This document shows, in pieces, positions 1 to 8,156 of a stretch of DNA of 64,000 bases. This stretch comes from JAVJSD01 sp040219575 (GTDB lineage Bacteria > Planctomycetota > Planctomycetia > Pirellulales > Pirellulaceae), in NCBI GenBank assembly GCA_040219575.1, contig JAVJSD010000112.1, forward strand, positions 1 through 64,000, given 5' to 3'. Under the pieces are notes generated by a model. It did not search any database. It was not told the origin of the DNA and saw nothing but the letters and a program-made list of their open reading frames with translations. The position numbers and the translations under genes were made by a program. Numbering within the stretch: the first letter of the stretch is position 1; every line of letters begins with the position of its first letter.

Positions 1-105
1 CCTCACCCCTCACCCCTCACCCCTCACCCCTCACCCCTCACCCCTCACCCCTCACCCCTCACCACTCACCCCTCACTACTCACTACTCACTACTCACTAC
101 TCACT
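1..105. repeat. Heptanucleotide satellite, 15 units
   Basis: Fifteen perfect-length 7-bp units lie head to tail. Units 1-9 are CCTCACC, then ACTCACC and CCTCACT, then four ACTCACT units, so the array drifts from one variant to another. The complement of the same heptamer family forms the array at 27055-27103. The array continues to the window edge, so its full length is unknown. The rest of the 331-bp gap before the first gene contains only a short GAGTATACTC palindrome at 110-119 and no convincing gene. Confidence 0.95.
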
Positions 106-331
106 TCACCGAGTATACTCGTGGCTTGTTTTTGACAGCACTGACAGCAAGCCGACGACCGGCGGCCCACTTCTCGGGTGTCGTCGATCGTCTGGGCGCC
201 ACGGTGGGCTCGCCCGGCAAACGGACCTTGTCGCCCGAGAAGCCCGCCCAACCGCGGCCCCCTTCTCTCCCCCGCCCAGGCTTGACCACTCCCGATACGA
301 CCCTCTCCCGCGCTCGCGCTACAGGTGCCCG

Positions 332-2035
332 ATGAATAAAGAGAATGGCGGAAATCTGCGTTTGTTCCTCGGCTGTTTCATGTCGCTGATCGCGACAGCC
401 TTCGGCTTCATCGTGCGAGCCACGTTGTTGAACGAATGGCGGGAAGAATTCGGATTGACGGGCACGGAACTGGGGAACATCGGCGGGGCCGGCCTATTTC
501 CGTTCGCGATTTCGATCATTCTGTTCAGCCTGATCATCGACAAGGTGGGATACGGCAACGCGATGGCCCTCGCCTGGATCGGCCACATCGTATCCGCGAT
601 CATGACGTTCACCGCACAAAGCTATGCGATGCTCTATTGGGGAACGTTCATCTTCGCCTTGTCGAACGGGATCGTTGAGGCCGTAATCAATCCAGTCGTT
701 GCGACGGTCTACGCAAAGAACAAAACGCATTGGCTGAATATCTTGCACGCCGGCTGGCCGGGAGGTCTTGTCGTCGGTGGATTGCTGGCGATCGCGATGT
801 CCTTGATTCCTGGCCTGGGTGAAATGTTGCCGGGCAGTCTGTGGCGGTGGAAAGTGGGCCTCGTGCTGATTCCGACAATCGCCTACGGCGTCCTGCTCAT
901 CGGACAGAAGTTTCCTGTTCAAGAGCGCGTCACCGCCGGAGTGTCCTACTTGGACATGCTTCGCGAATTTGGCGCCGGCGGTTGCTTCATCGTCAGCTAT
1001 CTGCTCATCGCCGGAATCAGTCAGTTTCTCAGCGTCGTCGGCATCCCGCCGCTCGAACCGTGGCTGCCTCCCGTGATCGCCATTCTTCCGACTGCAATCT
1101 TCGCCTTCTACGTCAGATCTTTCGGTCGGCCGATGTTCGTGTTCCTGCTCTTGGTGATGTTCCTATTGGCGACGACCGAACTGGGAACCGACAGTTGGAT
1201 CGCGGCGATTATGGCGTCGGTGCTCCAAAGCGACATCGCGGGTTCGCTGGTGTTGGTGTATACGTCGTTTATCATGTTCGTCCTGCGATTCTTCGCCGGA
1301 CCGATTGTGCATCGAATCTCTCCACTGGGATTGCTAGCGACAAGCGCCGCCGTCGCCACGGCGGGGTTGTTGTGGCTCTCCAACGCTGGCAATACCGAGT
1401 GGATGATCTTTCTGGCGGCGACCTGCTATGGCGTCGGCAAGACCTTCTTCTGGCCGACCACGTTGGGGGTCGTCTCCGAACAATACCCCAAAGGCGGCGC
1501 CTTGCTGCTCAACGCCATCGCCGGTGTGGGAATGCTGGCCGTCGGCGTATTGGGGAACCCCGTGATTGGGAACATCCAGGATCTCGCATTCGACACCGAA
1601 ATGGAGCAAACTTCCCCCAAGCTTCACGCAGAGATTGTCTCCAGAAAGGAAGGAATCTTCGGCGAGTACAACGCTCTCGACCAGGAGAAGATGACGCAAC
1701 TCCGTGACGAAGTGAAGGCGATTCGCAACGAAACCGCCGAGAAACTCGCCGCTGGCGGCGCAAAGCCTACGGAAGAACAAATCGACGAGGCGTTGAAGGA
1801 CGATGCCAAGTACGTTCGACTCAACGGTCGTAAGGAATCAATCGAGAAGGTTGACCGCGACACGAAGCAGGCCACGCTTTCCAAAATCGCCATCCTGCCG
1901 GCGATCATGTTCGTCTGCTATATGGGCTTGATCTTCTACTTCCAGAGCCGCGGCGGCTACAAGGCCGAGGTGCTCACCGGGCACAAGGCCGAAGACGAAA
2001 AGTTCACCGGCGGCGTGGAAGGCCCGGTCGAGTAA
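332..2035 (+). CDS. MFS transporter with long polar insert before the last TM helix
   Basis: A 567-residue polytopic membrane protein, probably a secondary transporter of the major facilitator superfamily. About eleven hydrophobic segments run from residue 10 to 412, with typical MFS loops (a DKVGYGNA loop after an early helix and YGVGKTFFWPTTLG later). Residues about 413-515 form a highly charged, probably helical insert, followed by one more TM segment at about 517-537 and a charged tail. Substrate cannot be read from the sequence; related planctomycete proteins are often annotated as sugar permeases. The ATG at 332 follows a weak AGG six bases upstream. The gene stands alone, followed by a palindromic repeat. 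Confidence 0.8.
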   Translation: MNKENGGNLRLFLGCFMSLIATAFGFIVRATLLNEWREEFGLTGTELGNIGGAGLFPFAISIILFSLIIDKVGYGNAMALAWIGHIVSAIMTFTAQSYAMLYWGTFIFALSNGIVEAVINPVVATVYAKNKTHWLNILHAGWPGGLVVGGLLAIAMSLIPGLGEMLPGSLWRWKVGLVLIPTIAYGVLLIGQKFPVQERVTAGVSYLDMLREFGAGGCFIVSYLLIAGISQFLSVVGIPPLEPWLPPVIAILPTAIFAFYVRSFGRPMFVFLLLVMFLLATTELGTDSWIAAIMASVLQSDIAGSLVLVYTSFIMFVLRFFAGPIVHRISPLGLLATSAAVATAGLLWLSNAGNTEWMIFLAATCYGVGKTFFWPTTLGVVSEQYPKGGALLLNAIAGVGMLAVGVLGNPVIGNIQDLAFDTEMEQTSPKLHAEIVSRKEGIFGEYNALDQEKMTQLRDEVKAIRNETAEKLAAGGAKPTEEQIDEALKDDAKYVRLNGRKESIEKVDRDTKQATLSKIAILPAIMFVCYMGLIFYFQSRGGYKAEVLTGHKAEDEKFTGGVEGPVE

Positions 2036-2088
2036 ACTTCCCCCCCTGTCGCCCCGTCGTCCGGCGGCGACCTTCGTGAACGCGCAAC

Positions 2089-2118
2089 CCCCACGACGGC
2101 GAAGCCGTCGGCTTGGGG
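2089..2118. repeat. Family A palindromic repeat (single arm)
   Basis: This is one copy of a hairpin-forming element whose core is CGACGGCGAAGCCGTCGG flanked by CCAAGC/GCTTGGG. The same core occurs as paired copies at 5963-6037 and 8078-8145 and as a degenerate copy at 27119-27146. It lies between the MFS gene and the radical SAM gene. Confidence 0.85.
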
Positions 2119-2229
2119 AGTGTACGCAATCTTGCCGCGACGGTGGACGCCCGGCCGAAAACGGTAATACTGGAAGGGCGCCGTGCGAATGCGGGCAGTG
2201 GGCTGAATCGACCATCTCCGGAGCCAGCC

Positions 2230-4062
2230 GTGCTCAATTCCAAGCTGAAAGAGTTCGTCACCAGCCGCATCCTGCCGCAGGTCAACATGCCCGCCCAATA
2301 CCTGGGAGGGGAGCTGAACGCGGTCGTCAAGGATCACCGGCAGGTCGCGGGCAAGGTCTGCCTGGCGTTTCCCGACGCCTACACCATCGGCATGAGCCAC
2401 CACGGCCTGCAGGTGCTGTACACGCTGATGAACCAGCGCGACGACTGGGCCTGCGAGCGGGCCTTCACCCCCTGGCCCGACATGGAGGAGAAGCTGCGCG
2501 AGCACCAGCTGCCGCTGTACAGCCTGGAGACGTTCACCCCGCTGTCGCAGTTCGACGTGCTCGGCATTTCGCTGCAGTACGAAGTGGGCTATCCCAACGT
2601 GCTGACGATGCTCGACCTGGGCGGCATCCCGATGCGGGCCGAGCAGCGGACGATGGCCGATCCGCTGGTGCTGGCCGGCGGCCCCTGCACGCAGAATCCC
2701 GAACCGCTGGCGCCCTTCTGCGACGTGATGGTCACCGGCGACGGCGAACCCTCGTTGCCGCTGATCTGCGACCTGTGGCTGAAACTGAAGCAGCAGTGCC
2801 GCGAAAACGGCGGACTCGCCCCGGGCGACGCCGGCCGCAAGCAGCGCGAAGACGCGCTGGCTCAAATCGCCGCGGAATTCCCCTTCTGCTATGTGCCGCG
2901 ATTCTACGAACCGGAATACACCGGCGGACGCATCGCGGCCCTCAACCGCACGCGGAGCGATGTGCCGGAGACGATCGAACCGTCGGTCATCAGCGACCTC
3001 GAGGGCATCCCCGTCCCCACGCGGCCGATTGTGCCGTTCGTCGAATGCGTGCACGACCGCATCGCCATCGAAATCATGCGCGGCTGCCCCTGGCAGTGCC
3101 GCTTCTGCCAAAGCACCGTCATCAAGCGGCCGCTCCGCTTCCGCAGCGTCGACACCATCGTCGAGGGCGCGCTCGAGAGCTATCGCAACACCGGCTTCAA
3201 TGAAGTCTCGATCCTGTCGCTCTCCAGCAGCGATTATCCGCACTTCGAAGAGTTGATCCTGCGGCTGAAGGAGGTCTTCCGGCCGCTGGGCGTGAATGTG
3301 TCGGTCCCCAGCCTGCGCGTGAACGAGCAACTGCGGTCGATCGCCGAGTTGATCGGCAACGAGCGGCGTTCGAGCCTCACGCTCGCCCCCGAGGTGGCCC
3401 GCGACGACATGCGCGAGCAGATCCGCAAGAAGATCAAGAACGACGACCTGTACGAGGGTTGCCGGGTGGCCTTCCGCAACAATTACGAGAGCGTGAAGCT
3501 GTACTTCATGTGCGGGCTGCCGGGCGAACGGCCGGTCGATCTGGACGGCATTATCGAGATGGCCGAGACGATCGCCCGCATCGGCAAGGAGGAGCGAGGC
3601 CGCTATCCGAAGGTGACGGCCAGCGTGTCGAATTTCGTCCCCAAGGCCCACACGCCTTACCAGTGGAACGGCATGCAATCGCGCGAGTACTTCCACTGGG
3701 CGCATCAGTACCTGCGCGATCGGCGGAAGATTCGCAGCGTGAACGTGAAGTGCCACGGCGTCGACACCAGCCTGCTGGAAGGCATCCTCAGCCGCGGCGA
3801 CCGCCGCATGGCCGACGTCATCGAACTCGCCTGGCGCCGCGGCGCGCGGATGGACAGCTGGTCGGAGAACTTCAACGCCCGCCGCTGGTGGGAGGCGATG
3901 CACGACTGCGGCATCGACATCGACCAGACGATCCATCAGCCGTACGACATCAACGACAAGCTCCCCTGGGACCACGTCAACATCAAGTACGGCCGCACCT
4001 TCCTCGAGAAGGAGCAAACCCGCAGCGTACTGCAACTCACCGCCATGGCCGACGCGAAGTAG
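2230..4062 (+). CDS. B12-binding-type radical SAM protein (TIGR03960-like)
   Basis: A 610-residue radical SAM protein. Residues about 35-180 resemble the B12-binding-like N-terminal region of the YgiQ/TIGR03960 group (AFPDAYTIGMSHHG near the start). The [4Fe-4S] motif RGCPWQCRFCQ gives cysteines 286, 290 and 293 in CxxxCxxC spacing, followed by a radical SAM TIM-barrel. TIGR03960 proteins are commonly paired or fused with a TIGR03936 (DUF2344) partner; none is visible here. The substrate of the family is not established. I choose GTG at 2230, because a GGAG lies about 7 bases upstream and the protein then begins MLNSKLKEF. The frame is open further up to a TTG at 2113, but that region is inside a palindromic repeat. 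Confidence 0.85.
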   Translation: MLNSKLKEFVTSRILPQVNMPAQYLGGELNAVVKDHRQVAGKVCLAFPDAYTIGMSHHGLQVLYTLMNQRDDWACERAFTPWPDMEEKLREHQLPLYSLETFTPLSQFDVLGISLQYEVGYPNVLTMLDLGGIPMRAEQRTMADPLVLAGGPCTQNPEPLAPFCDVMVTGDGEPSLPLICDLWLKLKQQCRENGGLAPGDAGRKQREDALAQIAAEFPFCYVPRFYEPEYTGGRIAALNRTRSDVPETIEPSVISDLEGIPVPTRPIVPFVECVHDRIAIEIMRGCPWQCRFCQSTVIKRPLRFRSVDTIVEGALESYRNTGFNEVSILSLSSSDYPHFEELILRLKEVFRPLGVNVSVPSLRVNEQLRSIAELIGNERRSSLTLAPEVARDDMREQIRKKIKNDDLYEGCRVAFRNNYESVKLYFMCGLPGERPVDLDGIIEMAETIARIGKEERGRYPKVTASVSNFVPKAHTPYQWNGMQSREYFHWAHQYLRDRRKIRSVNVKCHGVDTSLLEGILSRGDRRMADVIELAWRRGARMDSWSENFNARRWWEAMHDCGIDIDQTIHQPYDINDKLPWDHVNIKYGRTFLEKEQTRSVLQLTAMADAK

Positions 4063-4608
4063 CGACCAATTCGGGCGCCACGCGACGCCGTGAACCCTTT
4101 CTCGTAGCGGAATTCGCCAGAATTCCGATGGGCGACCGCAGCGTGTCGTCCTTCCGCACCGAAGGTGCTCGGCAGGCAAGCCCAGGGCATCGTGTGGCTT
4201 CGACGACTTATCACGAGGATATCATCGTCAAGCCAGTTGGGGAGCGTGTCGTCCTTCCGCACCGAAGGTGCTTGGCAGGTCAGCCCAGGGCAAGTTCGCG
4301 CAGCGAACGCCGCCCTGGGTTGAGATTACGACGACGTTCCGGCACGCTGAAAGCGTGCGGCAGTCGGGCGACTCACGGCAGGGCGACGAGAGACACACGT
4401 GGCAATAGCACCGCCTGCCGCACGCCTTCAGCGTGCCAACATTGAGGGGCCACTCTCCCCAGGGCGGCACTCGCTGTGCTCGTTTGCCCTGGGCTGACCT
4501 GCCAAGCACCTTCGGTGCGGAAGATACAGCCCCAGGCGTTGAAAGGCCACGAAAGCACTGTCATGGGCAAGAGGTGGCGCCCAAAGTCCTGCGAGGCGTT
4601 TTCGGGAA
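4063..4608. repeat. 546-bp gene-free gap with nested palindrome (family C)
   Basis: The gap holds one GGAATTCGCCAGAATTCC hairpin (4102-4127), then family C. Its core CTTCCGCACCGAAGGTGCT occurs directly at 4150-4168 and 4254-4272 and inverted at 4505-4523. Each copy is extended by GGCAGG..AGCCCAGGGC. Inside the inverted pair lie a second pair of inverted arms, CGGCACGCTGAAAGCGTGCGGCAG near 4340-4363 and its counterpart near 4415-4437, and CGCCCTGGG / CCAGGGCGG pieces. The block 4245-4523 is therefore a nested near-palindrome centred at about 4385. No convincing coding frame is present. Confidence 0.8.
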
Positions 4609-5919
4609 CTACACCAACTTCGTTACGCCCGGTACGGCGATCTCCGGCGTGGCCAACGGGCCCCATTCGTAGGCGGGCGGCGAGAGATCCTCCTGCGAGT
4701 TGAGCGCCTCCTCCCAGGTCACCTTCTGCCCCGTGTAGGTGGCCATCCGCCCCAGGATGGCCAACAGCGTGCTCTTGGCCATGTATTCGCCGTTGTTGAT
4801 CGGCCGCCCGCTGCGGATCGAGGCGAACAGTTCGTCGTGCTCGGTTTGGTAGAACGGGTTGTCGTCGCCGGTGTACACCCACTTGTCGTCGCCGCGGGTG
4901 ATGTTGATGCCGCCGCGCGTGATGCGCTCGTTGATGTTGGCGTGTCCCTTGCTGCCGACGACGCGGGCGCTCATGTCGTTGGCGCAGCCCTTCATCTGCC
5001 GCGTGTTGCTGAACAGCTTGGCGCCGTCGGCGAATTCGTACGTCACGCTGTGATGATCGAAGATGTTGCCGAACTCGGGGCCGGTTCGCACCTGCCGCCC
5101 GCCCATACCGACGGCGCTCACCGGGTAGTCGCCCTTGGCCCAGGCGCAGACGTCGAGGAAGTGCACGTGCTGCTCGACGTTGAAGTCGCCCGAGAGCCAG
5201 GTGAAGTAGTACCAGTTCCGCATCTGCCAGTGCATGTCGGTCCACTCCGGCTGCCGCGGCTTGAGCCAGATGGTGCCGCGATAGTCGTTGGCCTCGAGCG
5301 TGTGCACGTCGCCGATTTCGCCGTCGTGAATGCGTCGCACGACCTCCTGGAAGCCGAGCGAGTAGCGCAGACACAGCCCCGAAACCAGCGACAGGCCTTT
5401 GTTCTCGGCCAGCTTGCTGATTTCCAGCACGCGCCGCACACCGGGACCGTCGACCGCCACCGGCTTTTCGGCGAAGACGTGCTTGTCGGCGTTGATCGCC
5501 GCCTCCAGGTGCATCGGGCGAAAGTGCGGCGGCGTGGCCAGCAGCACGACGTCGACGCCGCTGTCGATCACTTTCTGGTAGGCGTCGAAGCCGAGGAAAC
5601 GGCGGTCGGCGGGAACGTCGATCTTGTCGGCGACCTCCTCGATCCGCTGCAGGCTCTGCAGGCTGACATTCAGCCGATCCTCGAACATGTCGCCCATGGC
5701 GGTGAGCTTGACGTGGGGGTCGGCCTTGAGCGCTTGCGAGGCGGCGCCGGTGCCGCGACCGCCGCAGCCGATCAGGCCGATCTTCAGCACGTCGCGGCCC
5801 GCCGCATGGGCCCGATTGACCATCGTCGCCGTCGAGGCCAGCGCCGCCGCGCCGATCGCGGCCGCCGTCGAGGACTGGAGAAACTGACGACGCGTGGACG
5901 CGGACTCGGACGGCTTCAT
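4609..5919 (-). CDS. Gfo/Idh/MocA-family oxidoreductase, Tat-exported
   Basis: A 436-residue NAD(P)-dependent sugar/inositol-type dehydrogenase homologue. The N-terminus has a twin-arginine signal (TRRQFLQSS, arginines 10-11) and a hydrophobic stretch to about residue 40, so it probably acts in the periplasm. The Rossmann nucleotide motif GLIGCGGRGTG is at about 48-58 and the family EKP motif at 151-153; the C-terminal alpha/beta domain follows. The ATG at 5919 has an AAGGA about 8 bases upstream; an in-frame ATG at 5952 would add 11 residues before the RR motif and lacks a good site. It lies downstream of the DUF1080 gene, separated by a double family A hairpin. Exported members are typical of planctomycetes and may work on oxidised glycosides; the exact substrate is unknown. 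Confidence 0.88.
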   Translation of the reverse strand: MKPSESASTRRQFLQSSTAAAIGAAALASTATMVNRAHAAGRDVLKIGLIGCGGRGTGAASQALKADPHVKLTAMGDMFEDRLNVSLQSLQRIEEVADKIDVPADRRFLGFDAYQKVIDSGVDVVLLATPPHFRPMHLEAAINADKHVFAEKPVAVDGPGVRRVLEISKLAENKGLSLVSGLCLRYSLGFQEVVRRIHDGEIGDVHTLEANDYRGTIWLKPRQPEWTDMHWQMRNWYYFTWLSGDFNVEQHVHFLDVCAWAKGDYPVSAVGMGGRQVRTGPEFGNIFDHHSVTYEFADGAKLFSNTRQMKGCANDMSARVVGSKGHANINERITRGGINITRGDDKWVYTGDDNPFYQTEHDELFASIRSGRPINNGEYMAKSTLLAILGRMATYTGQKVTWEEALNSQEDLSPPAYEWGPLATPEIAVPGVTKLV

Positions 5920-5962
5920 CGGGGTTTTCCTTGATCGGGGTTGGTTCGCCATGTTTGCACTT

Positions 5963-6037
5963 CCCAAGCCGACGGCTTCGCCGTCGCTGCATGCGCGTCG
6001 ATGGAATCCCTGCGACGGCGGAGCCGTCGGCTTGGGG
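5963..6037. repeat. Family A paired palindromic repeat
   Basis: Two facing copies, CCCAAGCCGACGGCTTCGCC... at 5963-5987 and ...GCGGAGCCGTCGGCTTGGGG at 6012-6037, surround a 24-bp spacer. Each copy is itself a hairpin and the two can pair with each other. It sits between two same-strand genes and could act as a transcription attenuator or mRNA stabiliser. Confidence 0.88.
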
Positions 6038-6047
6038 GCGTTAGGTG

Positions 6048-6854
6048 TCAGTTTGGTAGGGGGCTCAGTTCGACGTTGCGGAAGTAGACTTCGTTGCTTT
6101 CGTTCTGCAGTAAAATGCGGCCGGCGGCGGGGCGCGTGGCGAAGCACTCGTTCACCGTCACGCCGTTGATCTTGATCGTGATGCGATCGCCGCGGCAGAG
6201 GCATTCCACCTTGGTCCACTCGCCCAGCGGGCTGGCGACGTCGTCCTTGCCGCGCGTGTCGCGCAGTTCCTTGAAGAACGGCTGATGCTTCGACCACCAG
6301 AATTGCCGGCCGGAGTAGACGGTCTTCTCGCCCCCCTTTCGCCAGCGGGTCTTCTTGTCTTCGGCCAGGCGCGTCTCGCAGGTGATCGTGGCGTCGCCCG
6401 GCTTGCCATCGGCCTGCTGGCCGCGAATGACGATGAAGTCCCCCTCGCAGCCCTGCGCGAGTTGCACTTCGATCGACGTGGGCCAGACGCGGTCGACGTT
6501 CGTCTTGTGCAGCAGCACGCCCGAGTTGCGGACGTATTTCGAACCGTCGGTCTTCTCGCCCCACTTGTACTCCAGCGAGAGGTGATAGTCGCGATAGGCC
6601 TGCTCCGTCGCCAGGTAGCCGGCGCCTTCGCCCGAGATGTGGATCACGCCATCGGCGACCGAGTACACGCCGTGGGGATCGTCGTAGCCGGTCTCCTTCT
6701 GGTAAGTGTACCAGCCGGACAGATCGCGGCCGTTGAACAGCGGCGTCGGCGTGTCGGGCGAGACCGGCTGGCCGGGCGGAGGCGGCTCGCACCGGCCGCT
6801 GTGCAGCAGGCAACTCGTCAACAACAGGGCCAGCGCGGCAGACCGTGGCGTCAT
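6048..6854 (-). CDS. DUF1080 family lipoprotein (3-keto-disaccharide hydrolase-like)
   Basis: A 268-residue secreted protein with one DUF1080 (3-keto-disaccharide hydrolase) domain. The N-terminal hydrophobic stretch ends in LLTSC, which fits a lipobox with Cys15 as the lipidated residue. The motif LFNGRDLSGWYTYQ at about 38-51 is the usual start of the domain, and NGVTVNECFATRPAAGRI near the end is the usual close. Characterised family members cleave or bind 3-keto-glycosides. This gene sits upstream of a Gfo/Idh oxidoreductase on the same strand and divergent from a TIM-barrel isomerase, a grouping consistent with periplasmic handling of oxidised sugars. Substrate specificity is inferred only. 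Confidence 0.85.
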   Translation of the reverse strand: MTPRSAALALLLTSCLLHSGRCEPPPPGQPVSPDTPTPLFNGRDLSGWYTYQKETGYDDPHGVYSVADGVIHISGEGAGYLATEQAYRDYHLSLEYKWGEKTDGSKYVRNSGVLLHKTNVDRVWPTSIEVQLAQGCEGDFIVIRGQQADGKPGDATITCETRLAEDKKTRWRKGGEKTVYSGRQFWWSKHQPFFKELRDTRGKDDVASPLGEWTKVECLCRGDRITIKINGVTVNECFATRPAAGRILLQNESNEVYFRNVELSPLPN

Positions 6855-6881
6855 CAGGCAGACTCCCTGCGATCGTGAAAA

Positions 6882-6949
6882 GCCGTAACGGAAGTCGTGA
6901 GACTTCCAACCTCCTTCCGAACCTCGGAAGTCTCACGACTTCCGCTACA
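6882..6949. repeat. Family B inverted repeat (GGAAGTC/GACTTCC)
   Basis: Two hairpins stand side by side, GGAAGTCGTGAGACTTCC and CGGAAGTCTCACGACTTCCG. This element recurs in most larger gaps of the window (4102, 19489, 22718, 48961, 50055, 56966). It lies in the divergent promoter region between the DUF1080 gene and the exported isomerase. Confidence 0.88.
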
Positions 6950-7069
6950 AGTCTCACGGCGGAGCCTGAAAGTTGACTCAATTCCCCTCGGAAGTCAACA
7001 TTTTTCGCGATGCGAAAGTTGCGGCAGACGCGCCGACCGCTTCCAATAGGTGGAACCAAGGAGTACCTC

Positions 7070-8068
7070 ATGACGCGCAAACCTCGATCGAAATCGCAAC
7101 TCGCCGACGGCTCGCTGGATCGTCGCCAACTGTTGAAACTGGCCACCGCGGCGACGTCGGCCATGGCGCTGGCGCCTCTGGCGACTTCGCTCGCCAACGG
7201 TGAAGATTCGCCGACTCCAAAGAAGCCGACGGATTTTCAGATCGCCTGCATGACGCTGCCGTACAGCCAGTTCCCCTTGCAGCGGGCGCTGGAGGGCCTG
7301 GCCGGCGTGGGTTACAAGTATGTCGCCTGGGGCACCTCGCACCAGGAATCGGGCGCCGACAAGCGTGTGCCGGTGATGCCGACCGATGCGCCGCCCAAAC
7401 AGGCCAAAGCGCTGGCCGAACGCTGCCGCGACCTGGGCCTGGCGCCGCTGATGATGTTCTCCACCGTCTATCCGGAAAACAACGGCGCGCTGGAGATCCT
7501 CACCAACCGTCTCAAACAGGCCGCGGCCGCCGGCATCCCGCAGGTGCTCACCTTCGGCCACACGCAGGGGGGCAATCGCGACGTGTGGGTCGAGCGGTTC
7601 AAGAAGCTCGGCCCGATCGCCGCCGATCTGAACGTGCTGCTGGTGGTCAAGCAACATGGCGGCAGCACCGGCACCGGCGAGGCGTGCGCCGAAATCACCC
7701 GCGAGGTCGACCACCCCCACGTCCGCGTGAACTACGACGCCGGCAACGTGATGGACTACCTGAACGTCGACCCGATTCCCGACATCAACAAGTGCGCCGA
7801 CCAGGTTCGCAGCTTCTGCATCAAGGACCATCGCAACTTCCCCCAGGACCAGGATTGCGGCCCCGGCTACGGCGAGATCGACCACTATCGCCTGCTCGCC
7901 CCGGTCGCCTTCACCGGCCGGGCGATGCCGCTGTGTTGCGAAAACATCTTCGCCCCCGTGGTGCCGCGTCCCACGGAGCCGGAAGGCGTCGACGCGCTCG
8001 CGCTGCGCAGCCGCAAATTCCTGGAAGTCGTCGTCGCCGGCCTGGCGTCGCTCAAACCGCAACAGTGA
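7070..8068 (+). CDS. Tat-exported sugar isomerase/epimerase-like TIM-barrel protein
   Basis: A 332-residue protein. After a twin-arginine signal (DRRQLLKLATA, arginines 18-19) comes an AP-endonuclease-2/xylose-isomerase-like TIM barrel (PF01261 type). Supporting motifs are VRVNYDAGNVMDYL, CIKDHRNF and DCGPGYGEID, the usual acid- and His-containing strand ends that bind a divalent metal. The ATG at 7070 is preceded by AAGGAG at ideal spacing; an upstream in-frame start at 7010 is less likely. It is divergent from the DUF1080/Gfo-Idh pair and probably belongs to the same sugar-handling group. The precise reaction is not readable from sequence. Confidence 0.85.
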   Translation: MTRKPRSKSQLADGSLDRRQLLKLATAATSAMALAPLATSLANGEDSPTPKKPTDFQIACMTLPYSQFPLQRALEGLAGVGYKYVAWGTSHQESGADKRVPVMPTDAPPKQAKALAERCRDLGLAPLMMFSTVYPENNGALEILTNRLKQAAAAGIPQVLTFGHTQGGNRDVWVERFKKLGPIAADLNVLLVVKQHGGSTGTGEACAEITREVDHPHVRVNYDAGNVMDYLNVDPIPDINKCADQVRSFCIKDHRNFPQDQDCGPGYGEIDHYRLLAPVAFTGRAMPLCCENIFAPVVPRPTEPEGVDALALRSRKFLEVVVAGLASLKPQQ

Positions 8069-8077
8069 AGAACATCT

Positions 8078-8145
8078 CCAAGCCGACGGCTTGGCCGTCG
8101 CATCCTCACACCAGCACTCGCGACGGCGGAGCCGTCGGCTTGGGG
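8078..8145. repeat. Family A paired palindromic repeat
   Basis: The facing copies at 8078-8101 (CCAAGCCGACGGCTTGGCCG...) and 8120-8145 (...GCGGAGCCGTCGGCTTGGGG) occupy nearly the whole gap between two convergent genes. The position suggests a bidirectional terminator-like role, though there is no T-run. Confidence 0.88.
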
Positions 8146-8156
8146 TGGGAATCGCG

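Noticed and set aside
1..105. CRISPR array
   Set aside because: Units are 7 bp with no spacers; it is a simple tandem repeat.
1957..4179. 740-residue open frame antisense to the radical SAM gene
   Set aside because: It is an Arg/Ala/His-rich shadow; the plus strand has CxxxCxxC and full family structure.
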